From Hyaloperonospora brassicae (lineage: Eukaryota > Oomycota > Peronosporomycetes > Peronosporales > Peronosporaceae), in NCBI GenBank assembly GCA_947650285.1, contig CANTFL010001426.1, positions 124,001-188,000 on the forward strand: a stretch of DNA of 64,000 bases, in the 5' to 3' direction. Positions 7,886-17,756 of the stretch are shown piece after piece. Each line of letters opens with the position of its first letter. Within the stretch, counting starts at the first letter, position 1. The notes beneath the pieces are model-generated. The model worked only from the letters and a program-made list of their open reading frames with translations, was not told where the DNA came from and did not search any database. The position numbers were made by a program, and so were the translations under genes.

Positions 7886-9126
7886 TTTGAATGGATGTCT
7901 AAGACCTTAGGCGCCACGCGCAATGTTCCTAGCGAAGCTTTGGAGAGTCATGAACCCACCTTTGCTAGGCAACAAAAGCGCTATTGGTTCGAGCCATTGA
8001 CGGAAGATGTCAATGTGCTGGACATTGGTATGTCAGAGTAATTACATTTCAGTGTCAATGAAATAAAAATTGAGCAGGGCTCTTTCACCGTATATGAAGG
8101 GAGTTATACTCCGTTGAGTGATACTCGTTGTGATACTGAGTCACTGCATGCTTTAGGCATGGTTGGCCTGGGACGAGACATCAAGAATGTAATTCCTCTG
8201 ATGTGAGTGGGGTGGCACGTTAAATTCTACCGACTGAGAGCGGCCGAGGTGGCACCTCACTGAATGTCGGTAATGACATTGTTAATGAGAAGCCAGAGTG
8301 TTCAAGGCTAGGCTTGAATGCGGTACGTGAAGTGATACGTGTAAAACCACTGGGTGAAGTGTTCGAGTTACGTAACACTTCACCAGATGTCGTTCAAGAC
8401 ACGAGCTCTCGTATAGAGCGTGCTAAGATAAATAGCAACCACGGGGACCCTACTGTCCCGGCATCTAGGAGGCGTAAGGTTTCTTTGAGGAAACAATCTT
8501 AGCGTAGGGTGGCAACTATTAAGCGCCCAACGTCTAGGACGTCACGAAGTGATAATAGTAATAATACACTATATACAATTGTCAATGGGTTGACTGGCCA
8601 TGTTGATGGCAACATTAGTCTTGAGACTCTTCCATCTTTGGACACTCTCTTTGAACTAGACGAAATGTCTGACGGTGAATTTAGCCAAGCCTTACAGGCA
8701 GGAGAATTGTATGAGTTAGTGGTCATTCGGCCGGATATTGAGTTGAACGCATCCTCGTTATTGGACGAGTCTGTTCTTGAGGTCACAAGGGTGACATTGG
8801 ATGCCCGTAGTGGATCATCGATCCTTAAGGATCCTCTTGATCCGTTCTATCCTTTGGTAAAGAAATTTCAGGACGTGGTGTATCACAACTCACCGTCCGT
8901 CTTACCTCCCGATAGAGGTGTTCATCATGAAATTGACTTAGTTCCTGTAGCTAAATACTGCGTAACACGGCAGTGGCCATTACCGAAGAAACAGTGTGAC
9001 GTCATAGACGACTTCTTTCGTGCAAAGCACGCGGCAGGAAGGGTACGTGAAAGCAAATCTTCTCCTTCCACACCGACCTTCTGTGTCAAAAAGCTCAATG
9101 GGAAGTGGCGCATTGCTCATGCTTAA
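7886..9126 (+). pseudogene. Degenerate linker and RT N-terminus of copy 1b
   Basis: Equivalent to 1a 5274-4190 but diverged by roughly 10 percent by eye, with indels near 8000-8220 that shift the frame. TAG at 8500-8502 and TAA at 9124-9126 interrupt it, the latter replacing the Tyr of HAYNKLNA in RT. It has only one copy of the 120-bp block that is doubled in 1a. RT residues such as RQWPLPK and PTFCVKK are still readable. Confidence 0.8.
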
Positions 9127-11793
9127 AATAAGCTTAATGCGGCCACCATCCCGGCTCAGACACCAATTCCGAGGAAGGATGTTCTTCAGAACAATATGGT
9201 GGGATTTAAAATGCACAGTGCGCTCGACTTAGTCGATGGTTATTACCAGCTTCTCATGCGAGAAAGCGATATTCCGCTGACAGTGGTCAGAACTCCAAGC
9301 GGTATGCTCTGGGAGTGGCTTGTTATGCCGCAAGGGCTATCAAATGCCCCGGCTACATTCAACCGTCTTGTGACACAATTGTTTAGACCTCACAGAGGTT
9401 ATGCACAGACGTACTTTGATGACATCTTTGTCCATAGTCGTGCTATGAACGGTCGGTCAGATGTGGATAATCACATTGACCATTTACGGGAGGTGCTCGA
9501 GTGCATGCGCACGAATAAGTTGTACGCCAACGCGTCTAAGTGCATTTTTGGTGCAGAAGAGATTCCCTTTTTAGGGTGCTTTATTGGTAAGCAAGGCCTT
9601 AGAGCGGATCCCGCCAAGGTAAAAGCCATGGTTGATTGGCCGGTTCCAAAGAACCAAAAGGACTTACGTAAGTGGCTTGGCCTCGCCAATTACTTACACA
9701 AGTACAGTGCGAATTATGCAGAAATGGCTCGGCCATTGACCAATATCCTTAAAAAGGATGTAGAATGGTGCTGGACTAGCACTGAGCATGATGCTTTTCA
9801 AGCAGTCAAGGAGAGTCTCCTACATGCGCCCATATTGGCTTTGCCTGATCCTGAGCGATCTTTCAGTGTCGTCTGTGACGCATCTGACTTTGCCATAGGC
9901 AGCGCTCTGTTACAAACAGATGATGATGGGCGGGAACGCGTCATTGCGTTTGAGTCCAGACAGCTAAAAGCTGCGGAGAAAAACTATCCTGTTCATGACA
10001 AAGAGCTACTTGCAATGAAGTATGCTCTCGTCAAATTCAGAGTTCATCTTCTTGGCTCTAAGCCGTTTGTGATCTATACAGATCATGCGTCACTACGCAC
10101 TGCGACCCAGTCGCCTCACCTCTCTCAGAGAATGGCTCGTTGGCTTTCCTTCTTTGCCGAGTACAACTTCGAGGTGAAGTATAAGCCGGGCAAGCAAAAT
10201 GATTTGGCGGATGCGTTGTCACGCAGGCCTGACTATGAGCTTGCTCATGTTACGACTCTGTCGTCACCGGTCACTGACCTAATCCGCACGGCGTATGTCA
10301 AGGATGAACATTGTGTAGCCCTGATACGTGCTCTAGAGAGCGAGGAGTTTAAGGACTCGGACATAAAATTGTCGGCACGGTTACGTGCGAGGTTACATCG
10401 ATATTCCATCGATCAAGGCCTGTTGTGCTATATCACGGATGTGGAGGATACCCCTCGCATCGTTGTCCCTCATGATGAGGAGTTGAAGTATCGGATCCTC
10501 TATGAGGCACATGATACTGCGTTGAGTGGTCATCTCGGTCGTGAAAAGACCTACGGCTCTGTGAGCCAATGCTATTGGTGGCCCAAACTATACAAATGGG
10601 TGAGCACCTATGTGCGTACGTGTGAAACGTGTCAACGGGTGAAACCCTCACCACATGCGGCAGCGCCGCTGGCTAGTTTGCCTATACCCAAAGGGTGTTG
10701 GGAGTCCATCAGTATGGACTTCCTGTTTGGTTTACCGAAGGATTCGTATGGAAATACGGGTATTGTGGTCTTTGTTGACCGTTTGAGCAAGATGGCTCAT
10801 TTAACGGCGGTGCCAGACACCATTGATGGTGAAGGTACAGCGACGCTGTTTATCGATCGCGTGTTTCGACAACACGGTCTGCCGTTGGCAATTGTCTCTG
10901 ATAGAGATCCTCGCTTCACTGGGAAGTTTTGGAATTCCATCTTCAAGGTGCTCGGCACACGTTTGGACACGTCCACAGCGGATCATCCGCAGACCGATGG
11001 TCAAACGGAGCGCGTTAATCGTGTCATTGGTGACATCTTGCGCAGCGTTTGCGCTGAAACACCTAAGCGTTGGAGCTCGATGCTCCCTGTCGTTGAGTTT
11101 GCGTTGAATAACGCTGTGCATGCCTCCACCGGCTACACCCCGTTCTACGTGAACGGTCTCACACACCCTCGCGTTCCGTTAACGCTACCACTACGTGGTT
11201 CAGGGCTTGGTGGGGGAGGAGTTGCCGATCGGCTTGCTGGTATCAGCCCTGCTACTGTTCAAAAACAGGTAAGCGAGTTTCTCGCAACGCGATTGAATGT
11301 CTTACGACATGTGCGTGACGCACTGGCTGATAGCCAAGATAAGCAGAAGGAACAAGCAGATGCCAAAGGCAGAGGTTGTATTGAACGTTATAAGGTCGGA
11401 GACCAAGTTCTACTCAATGCTAAAAACCTACCTACAAATGTAGTATCCGCCGTCTTCAAGACGAAGTTGCGCCCGCGCTTCATTGGACCCTTTACGGTCG
11501 TCGCAAAGAAGGGACTTGCGTATACGCTCAACCTTCCGCGCAAACTGCGCACACACCCCGTGTTCTACGTTGGCATGCTTAAGCCGTATCGGGGTCCGTC
11601 CCACGTGAACTTGGAGGCGCTTGCGCCGGGTAGGTTGGATTTGCCATCGTTTGCTGAATCCGTATCAGGAGGTCAAGCTGAGCCTCCATCCGGGCTTGGC
11701 CCAACTCCAACGCCCGAACACGGGCTCGCATTGCGTCGAACGCACTCTGGGTCTGACCCAACGTCTCACGGAGACCACTCAGCTCGAGAATAA
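9127..11793 (+). pseudogene. pol: Pol (RT, RNase H, integrase) of copy 1b
   Basis: The frame continues after the TAA at 9124-9126 and stays open for about 889 codons to TAA 11791-11793. RT LVMPQGLSNAPATFNR and YFDD, RNase H, the H2C2 motif and the integrase D-D-E residues are all present. The protein differs from 1a at only a handful of positions (for example ESEEFKDSD against GSEEFQDSD). It lacks the RT N-terminus in frame, so it cannot make a complete polyprotein. The chromodomain follows in frame after the TAA. Confidence 0.88.
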
Positions 11794-12928
11794 CCTTCTC
11801 GTGCTCCTCCTTCGGTATACCGACCACCTCCGACGCTGCTCGATGAGCAAGGGAACCGCCAGTTCCATGTGGAACGACTCCTGAAACGACGTCGTCGTCA
11901 GGGTCAATATCAGTATCTGGTAAAGTGGCGAGGGTACCCGGAGTCGGAGAACTCGTGGGAATTTGAGGTACCCCTTCGGCAGGATTGCCCATACGCCGTT
12001 GATGTTTTTGAACATCGTGGCAGGGGTCATCCTTCGACCGATATCGCTTCCCACCAATAGTGGTGGAAGCAGGTGGGTAGTTTGGTTCCGCTTGACCAAC
12101 TCCCACTTCCATCGGAACAGCCGGAGCATAGCGGGTGCGAAATCGCAATTGGCCTCTGGCCTTAAGCTTGGCATAGTCATACCGAATCTTTCGTTCGAGA
12201 CGAACATCTGCCACATTGGCACTTGCTCTGAGAGCTAGCATGCTGCTGAGGTGACTTTTCCGGTGCACCCAGCGCACAAAAGTGTTGTCCTCCTCCTCCT
12301 CCGGAGATTCGCCTGCGAATAAGAGGATGGGTATACCCCTCATCGGTGGCACCGGTGCACCCCGTGCTTGCGTGTCAAGTCGCAACTTGTATTGACTTAG
12401 AGTCGTCAAGTGGGGTTGCAGGTACCTCTCACGAAGTGCCTGTCGGCTCGCCACTTCATCAGAAGATGTCGGCTCAGCGCCAATGGCCCACGTTGCCAGG
12501 GAACGACCTGTCGTTTGGCGTATACGCTCTTCCACATTGAGTGGCGTGAACTGATAGCCACGACGACCCTCAAGGTCTGCAGAAAGCTGCATACGGCGCT
12601 GAGCGCTCTCCTCTTGTTGGATTACCAACTCTTGTTGCTCATCGAGCGGGTTGGTGATGATGTGTTCACCTGCATCTGTTGCATGATGCTGGGTTTCTAA
12701 CGCGGTGGTCTCACTACGCTCGGCAAATGGGTTTGGTGCAGTATGAGGCGATGCATCTTGCACTGGTGAGTTGGACATTGTCCGTTCTTCACCACGGACA
12801 TCGGTATCACTACCATAGTCCTCCTCCACATTAATGCCGAGGTAAGAAGAGAGAGTCGGGGACTCGTAAGGTGGCGATGCCATGGTGTTTCGTGTTTTGC
12901 AAATTGTGAGGTTAGAGCGCACACACAC
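11579..12928 (-). CDS. Antisense accessory ORF of Gypsy copy 1b, 449 aa
   Basis: This encodes a protein apparently identical to the antisense ORF at 111-1460. The start lies about 60 nt inside the 3' LTR (12991) and the reading opposes pol. Acidic N-terminus, charged middle and C-terminal coiled coil are unchanged. It is intact although the sense frames of this copy carry several stops. The near identity of the surrounding DNA means this is not independent proof of selection. Function is unknown. Confidence 0.62.
   Translation of the reverse strand: MCVRSNLTICKTRNTMASPPYESPTLSSYLGINVEEDYGSDTDVRGEERTMSNSPVQDASPHTAPNPFAERSETTALETQHHATDAGEHIITNPLDEQQELVIQQEESAQRRMQLSADLEGRRGYQFTPLNVEERIRQTTGRSLATWAIGAEPTSSDEVASRQALRERYLQPHLTTLSQYKLRLDTQARGAPVPPMRGIPILLFAGESPEEEEDNTFVRWVHRKSHLSSMLALRASANVADVRLERKIRYDYAKLKARGQLRFRTRYAPAVPMEVGVGQAEPNYPPASTTIGGKRYRSKDDPCHDVQKHQRRMGNPAEGVPQIPTSSPTPGTLATLPDTDIDPDDDVVSGVVPHGTGGSLAHRAASEVVGIPKEEHEKVILELSGLRETLGQTQSAFDAMRARVRALELGQARMEAQLDLLIRIQQTMANPTYPAQAPPSSRGTDPDTA
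11794..12060 (+). pseudogene. Chromodomain of copy 1b after in-frame TAA
   Basis: This is the same 88-codon chromodomain segment as in 1a, in the pol frame and separated from integrase only by TAA 11791-11793. Key residues VERLL, YLVKWRGY and NSWE are visible. The antisense ORF of this copy overlaps it completely. Confidence 0.8.
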
Positions 12929-12978
12929 CGTCCTCTTCGAGGAAAAGTTCGATTGACGTTTTGTGGTAACGTCAGTCT

Positions 12979-12990
12979 GGTGGGGGAGGG
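12979..12990 (+). other. Polypurine tract of copy 1b
   Basis: GGTGGGGGAGGG lies immediately upstream of the TG that begins the 3' LTR. It is identical to the tract of copy 1a. Confidence 0.85.
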
Positions 12991-13509
12991 TGTAACGGAG
13001 TTACACGTCGGCTGGTAGCCGACGATAGGTGTGGTGCACACACGAGAGGGGGGTACCCTATAAGGTAATATTAGAACACAGTGAGCGTATCAATTGTTGA
13101 AGACTGGTGTCTGTCATCAATTGATTGCAAGATCTTTTAAGAGGTTATTTAGGGCAGGTTAAATACGTTGTTCTAAGGTGTTCTTTCAGTTTAAATGAAG
13201 AAATAAAATTCAGTTCCCATTTTGATCAACACAAGAAACGTGCCTTACGAGGCTTCTTGATCGGAAGAGCTAGCAACGCCTGTAAAGGAAGCTTCTATAG
13301 AGCACTCTGTGCTGTGATTCTCTTGAATCGTTTGGTCCCCCTGGAACAGGTACCGTAAGCTCTCTGAGCTGTTGACTCTCTGAGTCGGGTTCGTAGAACC
13401 AAATCTGCTCGTAGAGCTGTTGAATCTTTGAGTCGGGTTCGTTGAACCAAAGTTGCTCATTGAGCGATAAGTCTTTCTCTGACTTAAGGTGCTGTGTAGC
13501 TCCGCTACA
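12991..13509 (+). repeat. 3' LTR of copy 1b
   Basis: A 519-bp LTR from TGTAACGGAG to CCGCTACA. It contains the terminal palindromes, a CTATAAG box near 13060 and the two imperfect ~45-bp direct repeats near 13360-13460. By eye it differs from the 5' LTR of 1a at many positions, so these two LTRs are not from one recent insertion event. Confidence 0.87.
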
Positions 13510-13972
13510 ATTCGCCTCTAAAGCGCTCGAGCTGAGACCTTTGCATGGTGGAACCAATGGATCTGATCGACTACCCGGCACGAACGAGTCAGGGTGATCG
13601 CAGCCTTTTCTATTGTCAGTCATTGCCACTCAACCTGCGTACTAACGCATGTACAATTAAACGCTACCGAATACGCTTTACGACTAAACTAGTGCACGCT
13701 AGCTCTCTACATACACGTTGGGACGATGTCCTATACTCTAACTTGCTTTAGTCCACTTTCTCCTCCTGGCACTATCGTAACAAACCGTCACCAAACCGAA
13801 ATTATAAACTCAGCTGCCGCGGTTCACCACTCGCAGTGCCCTTGAAATGCACAGCTGATCAGCGCTCGGATGTATACAACTCTAACAAGCGTTATAGCTG
13901 ACATCCGTTATCCGAGTGGGAAGCACCTATTGACTCGAGACCGTTTGTCAATTGTGTCGACGTGGCCACCGG
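13510..13972. other. Intergenic spacer between the two Gypsy families
   Basis: No convincing gene. The sequence does not match either element. It ends directly at the TG of the element 2 3' LTR. No target-site duplication is evident: the 5 bases left of element 2 are ACCGG and those right of it are GGCAG. Confidence 0.6.
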
Positions 13973-14363
13973 TGTAACGGGGCACACCCTTGCGTGAACT
14001 TATGCAAGGGTATCGGTGCCCCGACAAGCGTACATGAGGCAAACGAGGAAGCGTAGATAAGGGAAAAGTAAAACTGTTATATTAATATAATTAAGTCTTT
14101 AACCACTATCTCTTTGTTTGACTTAACTTAATTATCCTAATATAACTGAGTGTATGGTGACGTCTCGTCACCACTCATTGCGCGCGTCTTGCAGCGATTG
14201 GTGGGTTGATATAGTCAAGATATCAACCAATGAACAGACTCTTTGGTCGACTCCTTCAATGTCACCGCTTCGGTGATATTGTTCAAAGAATATTCAACTT
14301 AATATTCTTTATTGTCATTATCTCTCGAATGACAATTTCCATGTAACAGGCTGCCCCGTTACA
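13973..14363 (-). repeat. 3' LTR of element 2
   Basis: 391 bp bounded by TG and CA, about 92 percent identical by eye to the LTR at 21562-21952. It consists largely of hairpins, for example ACCCTTGC/GCAAGGGT, GGTGACG/CGTCACC, GAATATT/AATATTC and TGTCATT/AATGACA. Confidence 0.92.
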
Positions 14364-14380
14364 TCACCCCCCCCCCTTAA
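14364..14380 (-). other. Polypurine tract of element 2
   Basis: On the minus strand TTAAGGGGGGGGGGTGA lies directly before the TG of the 3' LTR. A run of ten G residues is the core. Confidence 0.85.
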
Positions 14381-14493
14381 CTGATAGTCACCGTGTGACT
14401 ATCAAAAATATGGCGGCCACCCGTTGGGCACCATTGGGACGGGGAGCACTTGTTGGGTCCGTTCATAACTCAACCTGACCTCGCATAGTTAAC

Positions 14494-16097
14494 ATGTCCA
14501 TGCGGGGTGACTCAAGGCACACAGAGTCTGTGCCTGTGCCAGAATCTGCGGCAGACGATTCGTCGTCTGCTGCTCGTTATTCGACTGCAGCATGAGGTGC
14601 TGCAGGTGCACGCAGTACATCTCCGCGTGCGCATGATGACCCCGACATTGAGGTCATCTACTCTGGCGAGTCAGACGTATCTGACTCGGGCAATGCTGCA
14701 GGGGCGTCTCGATCACCGGCGACGCCTCAGTGTTCGCCAAGGCCACTGCCGAATGAACGGACTCGTGAGTTGCAACACAGTCTGTTCGGCAGTGATGACG
14801 AATCTAGTGATGAGTATGTTTGCTCATCACCGAAGTCAGCTCGTGCTCCTTCGCACGAGCGACCTGACGATGGTGCAACCCATCGTCATACTGACAATCG
14901 TGGTACCAACAAAGGTACCACCGTGAAGCGTGATGAGCTGAAGCCGTGGCGTTTGCCCGAACGGCTCATCAATGGCTTGTCTCACGAGACAAGCCAACAC
15001 CATCGAATACCCTTATTCGATGCGACTGAGCTTCACGGTAAGGATCCCAGCGTGAGCAACTTTCGCGCTAAAGAAGACTTTTATCTCGATGTCTTCCTTA
15101 GACATCGATGGTACAACAGCAGTCAAAAGCGTGACAAATCCTCGCTTTTGGCTGCGTGGAACGCGTTCGTCCAAAACGTAAAGAATTTTGGACGAGAAGG
15201 GTGGCTCAAGAAACTTGAGGCAGTACGCCTCAGGTTCGAAAAGCGAACGCCAACCGGTGCCAGGTACCGGTTGCACTATTTGTCGAGTGAGGCAGGCATT
15301 CCTTGCCTCACATGGGAAGACCCTTGTGCGAGTTGTGTTGACAACTCGCAGCGTGCACATAGGGACGTGTATTCCCTAAGTTCGTACTGGGGAAGGGCAC
15401 ATATCTCGGAGGAGATGCGTGACGCGATTGCAAACTTGCAATCCGTCTACAAGCGCCTAGGGCGCGTGTTTAGCGATGGGCCCGAGGACTCATCGGATAA
15501 GTCTCGTCATACTGGCGGACGAGACATTCAACATCCATCAACAGCTGAGAGCGGGACTCCCAGCTGTTCCAAGAGGGTGGATACCCCCGCCACTATACGA
15601 GGTAGCTCGTCCTTGATCCTGAATCGTCACGGTGGTTCAAGAACGCTCCACTAGAAAGCGTTGATCACCGTGAGCATCCATCAAAGGATGTGGTGGAGGA
15701 GGAAAGACCTCCTCCAGATGATTCGGCTCACCATCTCGACCCTTACGAGATGGATCGCGCAATCGATAAATTGCGCGATGACTTGAAGCACGAGCGCGAC
15801 CGGCGCTAAGCTTTGACTGATACCGTGCGGAATAATCGAAAGGATCGCGAGGCTGATCGGGCGAGCGACCGCGCCGATTACACCACAGCGCAGCTTCAGG
15901 TCGAGCGGGATGTCCGCTCCCTATTCGGCGAGCTGGCGACAGCTCGCGGGGAGATATCTCGGTTGAGTTCCGATGTATCTTATCTTCGCGACCAGACGGA
16001 TCGTCTGGAGTGCGAACACAAGAACTTCATGGATGCTCTTGAACGTGGGGGCTATCTTCATCGGAAGAAGAAGGCTCGTACCGACAGTACGGCCTGA
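14494..16097 (+). pseudogene. Antisense accessory ORF of element 2, broken
   Basis: The reading opposes gag-pol and begins 131 nt inside the 3' LTR at ATG 14494. TGA at 14593-14595, a frame change near 15640 and TAA near 15808 break an ancestral frame of about 530 codons. The long open piece is 14770-15654. The N-terminal part is Ser/Asp-rich and acidic (HSLFGSDDESSDEYVCSS). The middle is charged and aromatic (LDVFLRHRWY, LLAAWNAFVQNV). The C-terminal part is a coiled coil (DRAIDKLRDDLKHERDRR, then a GEISRLSSDVSYLRDQTDRL run) with a basic tail HRKKKAR. It overlaps the integrase C-terminus on the other strand. No clear sequence homology to the 449-aa ORF of family 1 is visible, but placement and layout are the same. 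Confidence 0.65.
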
Positions 16098-17756
16098 GTC
16101 GCCCCACGTAAAACGTAGGATGCGCACGCATCCTGCGTAGCAATTCAATCGTGTATGCATTGCCCTTGCGATGCAACACTCGAAATAACCCGATGTATTT
16201 CGGCAGTAGTTTACTACTGCCGACACTAGTGACTGCATGTCCAGGTAAGTTTACCGTAGACAGTAGTACTAGGTCATTAACTTTAAATGAAAGAACATTT
16301 GCTCTTCCATTCTTGTCTGCGTTCCGTTCCTGGCGGTCCACCGCATTTGCGATGGAGTCCTGAACGAAACGGACTACCTCTTCTCGAGTCAGCAGGAAGT
16401 TCTATGCTGACTCGTTGTTTTGTCTTTCAGTGCGCGTAGTGCACACTGCTAAGAGATTGTTCTCTTCTTCAGCGAGGTTGTCTTCTTCCTCGCTGGCATA
16501 ATCGTTGACGATGCTGAATATACCAGCATCGTCATCATCATCCGAGTCAATAATAGCGTCGCCGCTATTACTGAGGTGATCTTCTTCATCGATGTCGACT
16601 TGATCGACATCGGCATCATACGTGACGACGTTAGCGTCGACACATGATGGGCAAGAGCCAAAACGGTTTTTGCTCGAGCGAGTCCCTCCCCCCTTTACCA
16701 AGAGTCACACTCTAGAAGGGCGGGACCACGTGGATGGCGTAGGCCATTCACGTAAAATGGTGTGTGCTGTGTGGAAGCATGCACCGAATTATTGATGGCG
16801 AATTCCACCATGAGTAGGAATTCTCTCCAACTCGAAAACGAGTGGACATACCCTCAAAGGATCTCTTCGAGGACACGGTTCAGACGTTCCGTCTGACCAT
16901 CTGTTTCGGGATGGTCAGAAGTAGACATCTTCAATCGTGTTCCGAGAGAACGGAACACGGTTTTCCAAAATGCCGCCGTGAACCGAGGGTCACGGTCGGA
17001 TACGAGTTCACGGGGGTAACCCGTGGAGTCTAAAGACCGTGTGAAGAAAGACGCAAGCACAACCTTGAGCCTTGATCGACTCAGGGACTGCAGCAAGATG
17101 CACCATCTTGCTAAATCGGTCAACAAACACAAGAATACCATTATTCTTGTGAGCGTCTTCGGGAAAACCGAAGACGAAGTCCATTGAAACTGACTGCCAG
17201 CACTCTGCCGGGACCGGTAGAGGCTGTAATGGTGCACGGGATGAAGGAGTAGGCTTCACCCGTTGACAAACCTCGTAAGCACGTATGTATTTGCGAACAA
17301 ACTGATACTGGTGTGGCCAGTAAAAGTCACGACTTACCGTGAGGTAAGTCTTTCTCTACCACGATGGCCGCCTGTTGGGGCATCGTGACACTCATACATG
17401 ATGCTTAAACGCAAATCATGATGAGCGGGTACGACGACACGAGGCGTGTCGTCGGCAACAGCTGTATAGTACAGCAATCCGTTGCGTGTACTATACCGAT
17501 TCGATGAGGATCGGTACAAAGCTGGTAAATACCTCATGGATTTACTGGATGGATTCACCAGATGATCCATCAATCGCAGAAGATCTTTATCTTCCGCGTA
17601 TGCCTTTCGTACGTCGTCAAGTAAACTTGACGACGGGACACTGACTGACAGTGTCGCAACAGTGGGCTTATCCTCACTGTTGAATTGTGCGTCCGGCGCG
17701 AAATCGGGCCGGCGCGAAAGCGCATCAGCGACGACGTTTAGTCGTCCTGTTTTATA
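16027..17756 (-). pseudogene. Integrase region of element 2, broken in several frames
   Basis: After the RNase H stop at 17757 the frame continues with ADALSRRPD (connection domain) and the zinc-binding His part (CHDAPTGGHRGRE), then a TAA near 17337. Further pieces carry ACEVCQRVKPTPS, SMDFVFGFPEDAH with the first catalytic Asp, SDRDPRFTAAFW with the second and HPETDGQTERLNR with the Glu. A Glu/Asp-rich insert (16402-16701) and a GPF/Y-type C-terminus (KLLPKYIGLFRVLHRKG, about 16060-16340) follow in different frames. No chromodomain was recognised. It is not functional as it stands. Confidence 0.8.

Larger units (their letters stand above)
7337..13509 (+). mobile_element. Ty3/Gypsy retrotransposon, copy 1b, 5'-truncated at copy 1a
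   Basis: Same family as 1a in opposite orientation. The sequence starts abruptly at the zinc-knuckle end of gag and runs through protease, linker, RT, RNase H, integrase, chromodomain, polypurine tract (12979-12990) and 3' LTR (12991-13509). Sense frames are broken by a mutated slippery site (GGGATAC), TGA 7883-7885, indels around 8000-8220, TAG 8500-8502, TAA 9124-9126 and TAA 11791-11793. The missing 5' part is expected left of the window if 1a inserted here. The outer ~3.9 kb is nearly identical to 1a, while 7975-9125 is clearly more divergent. Confidence 0.9.
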
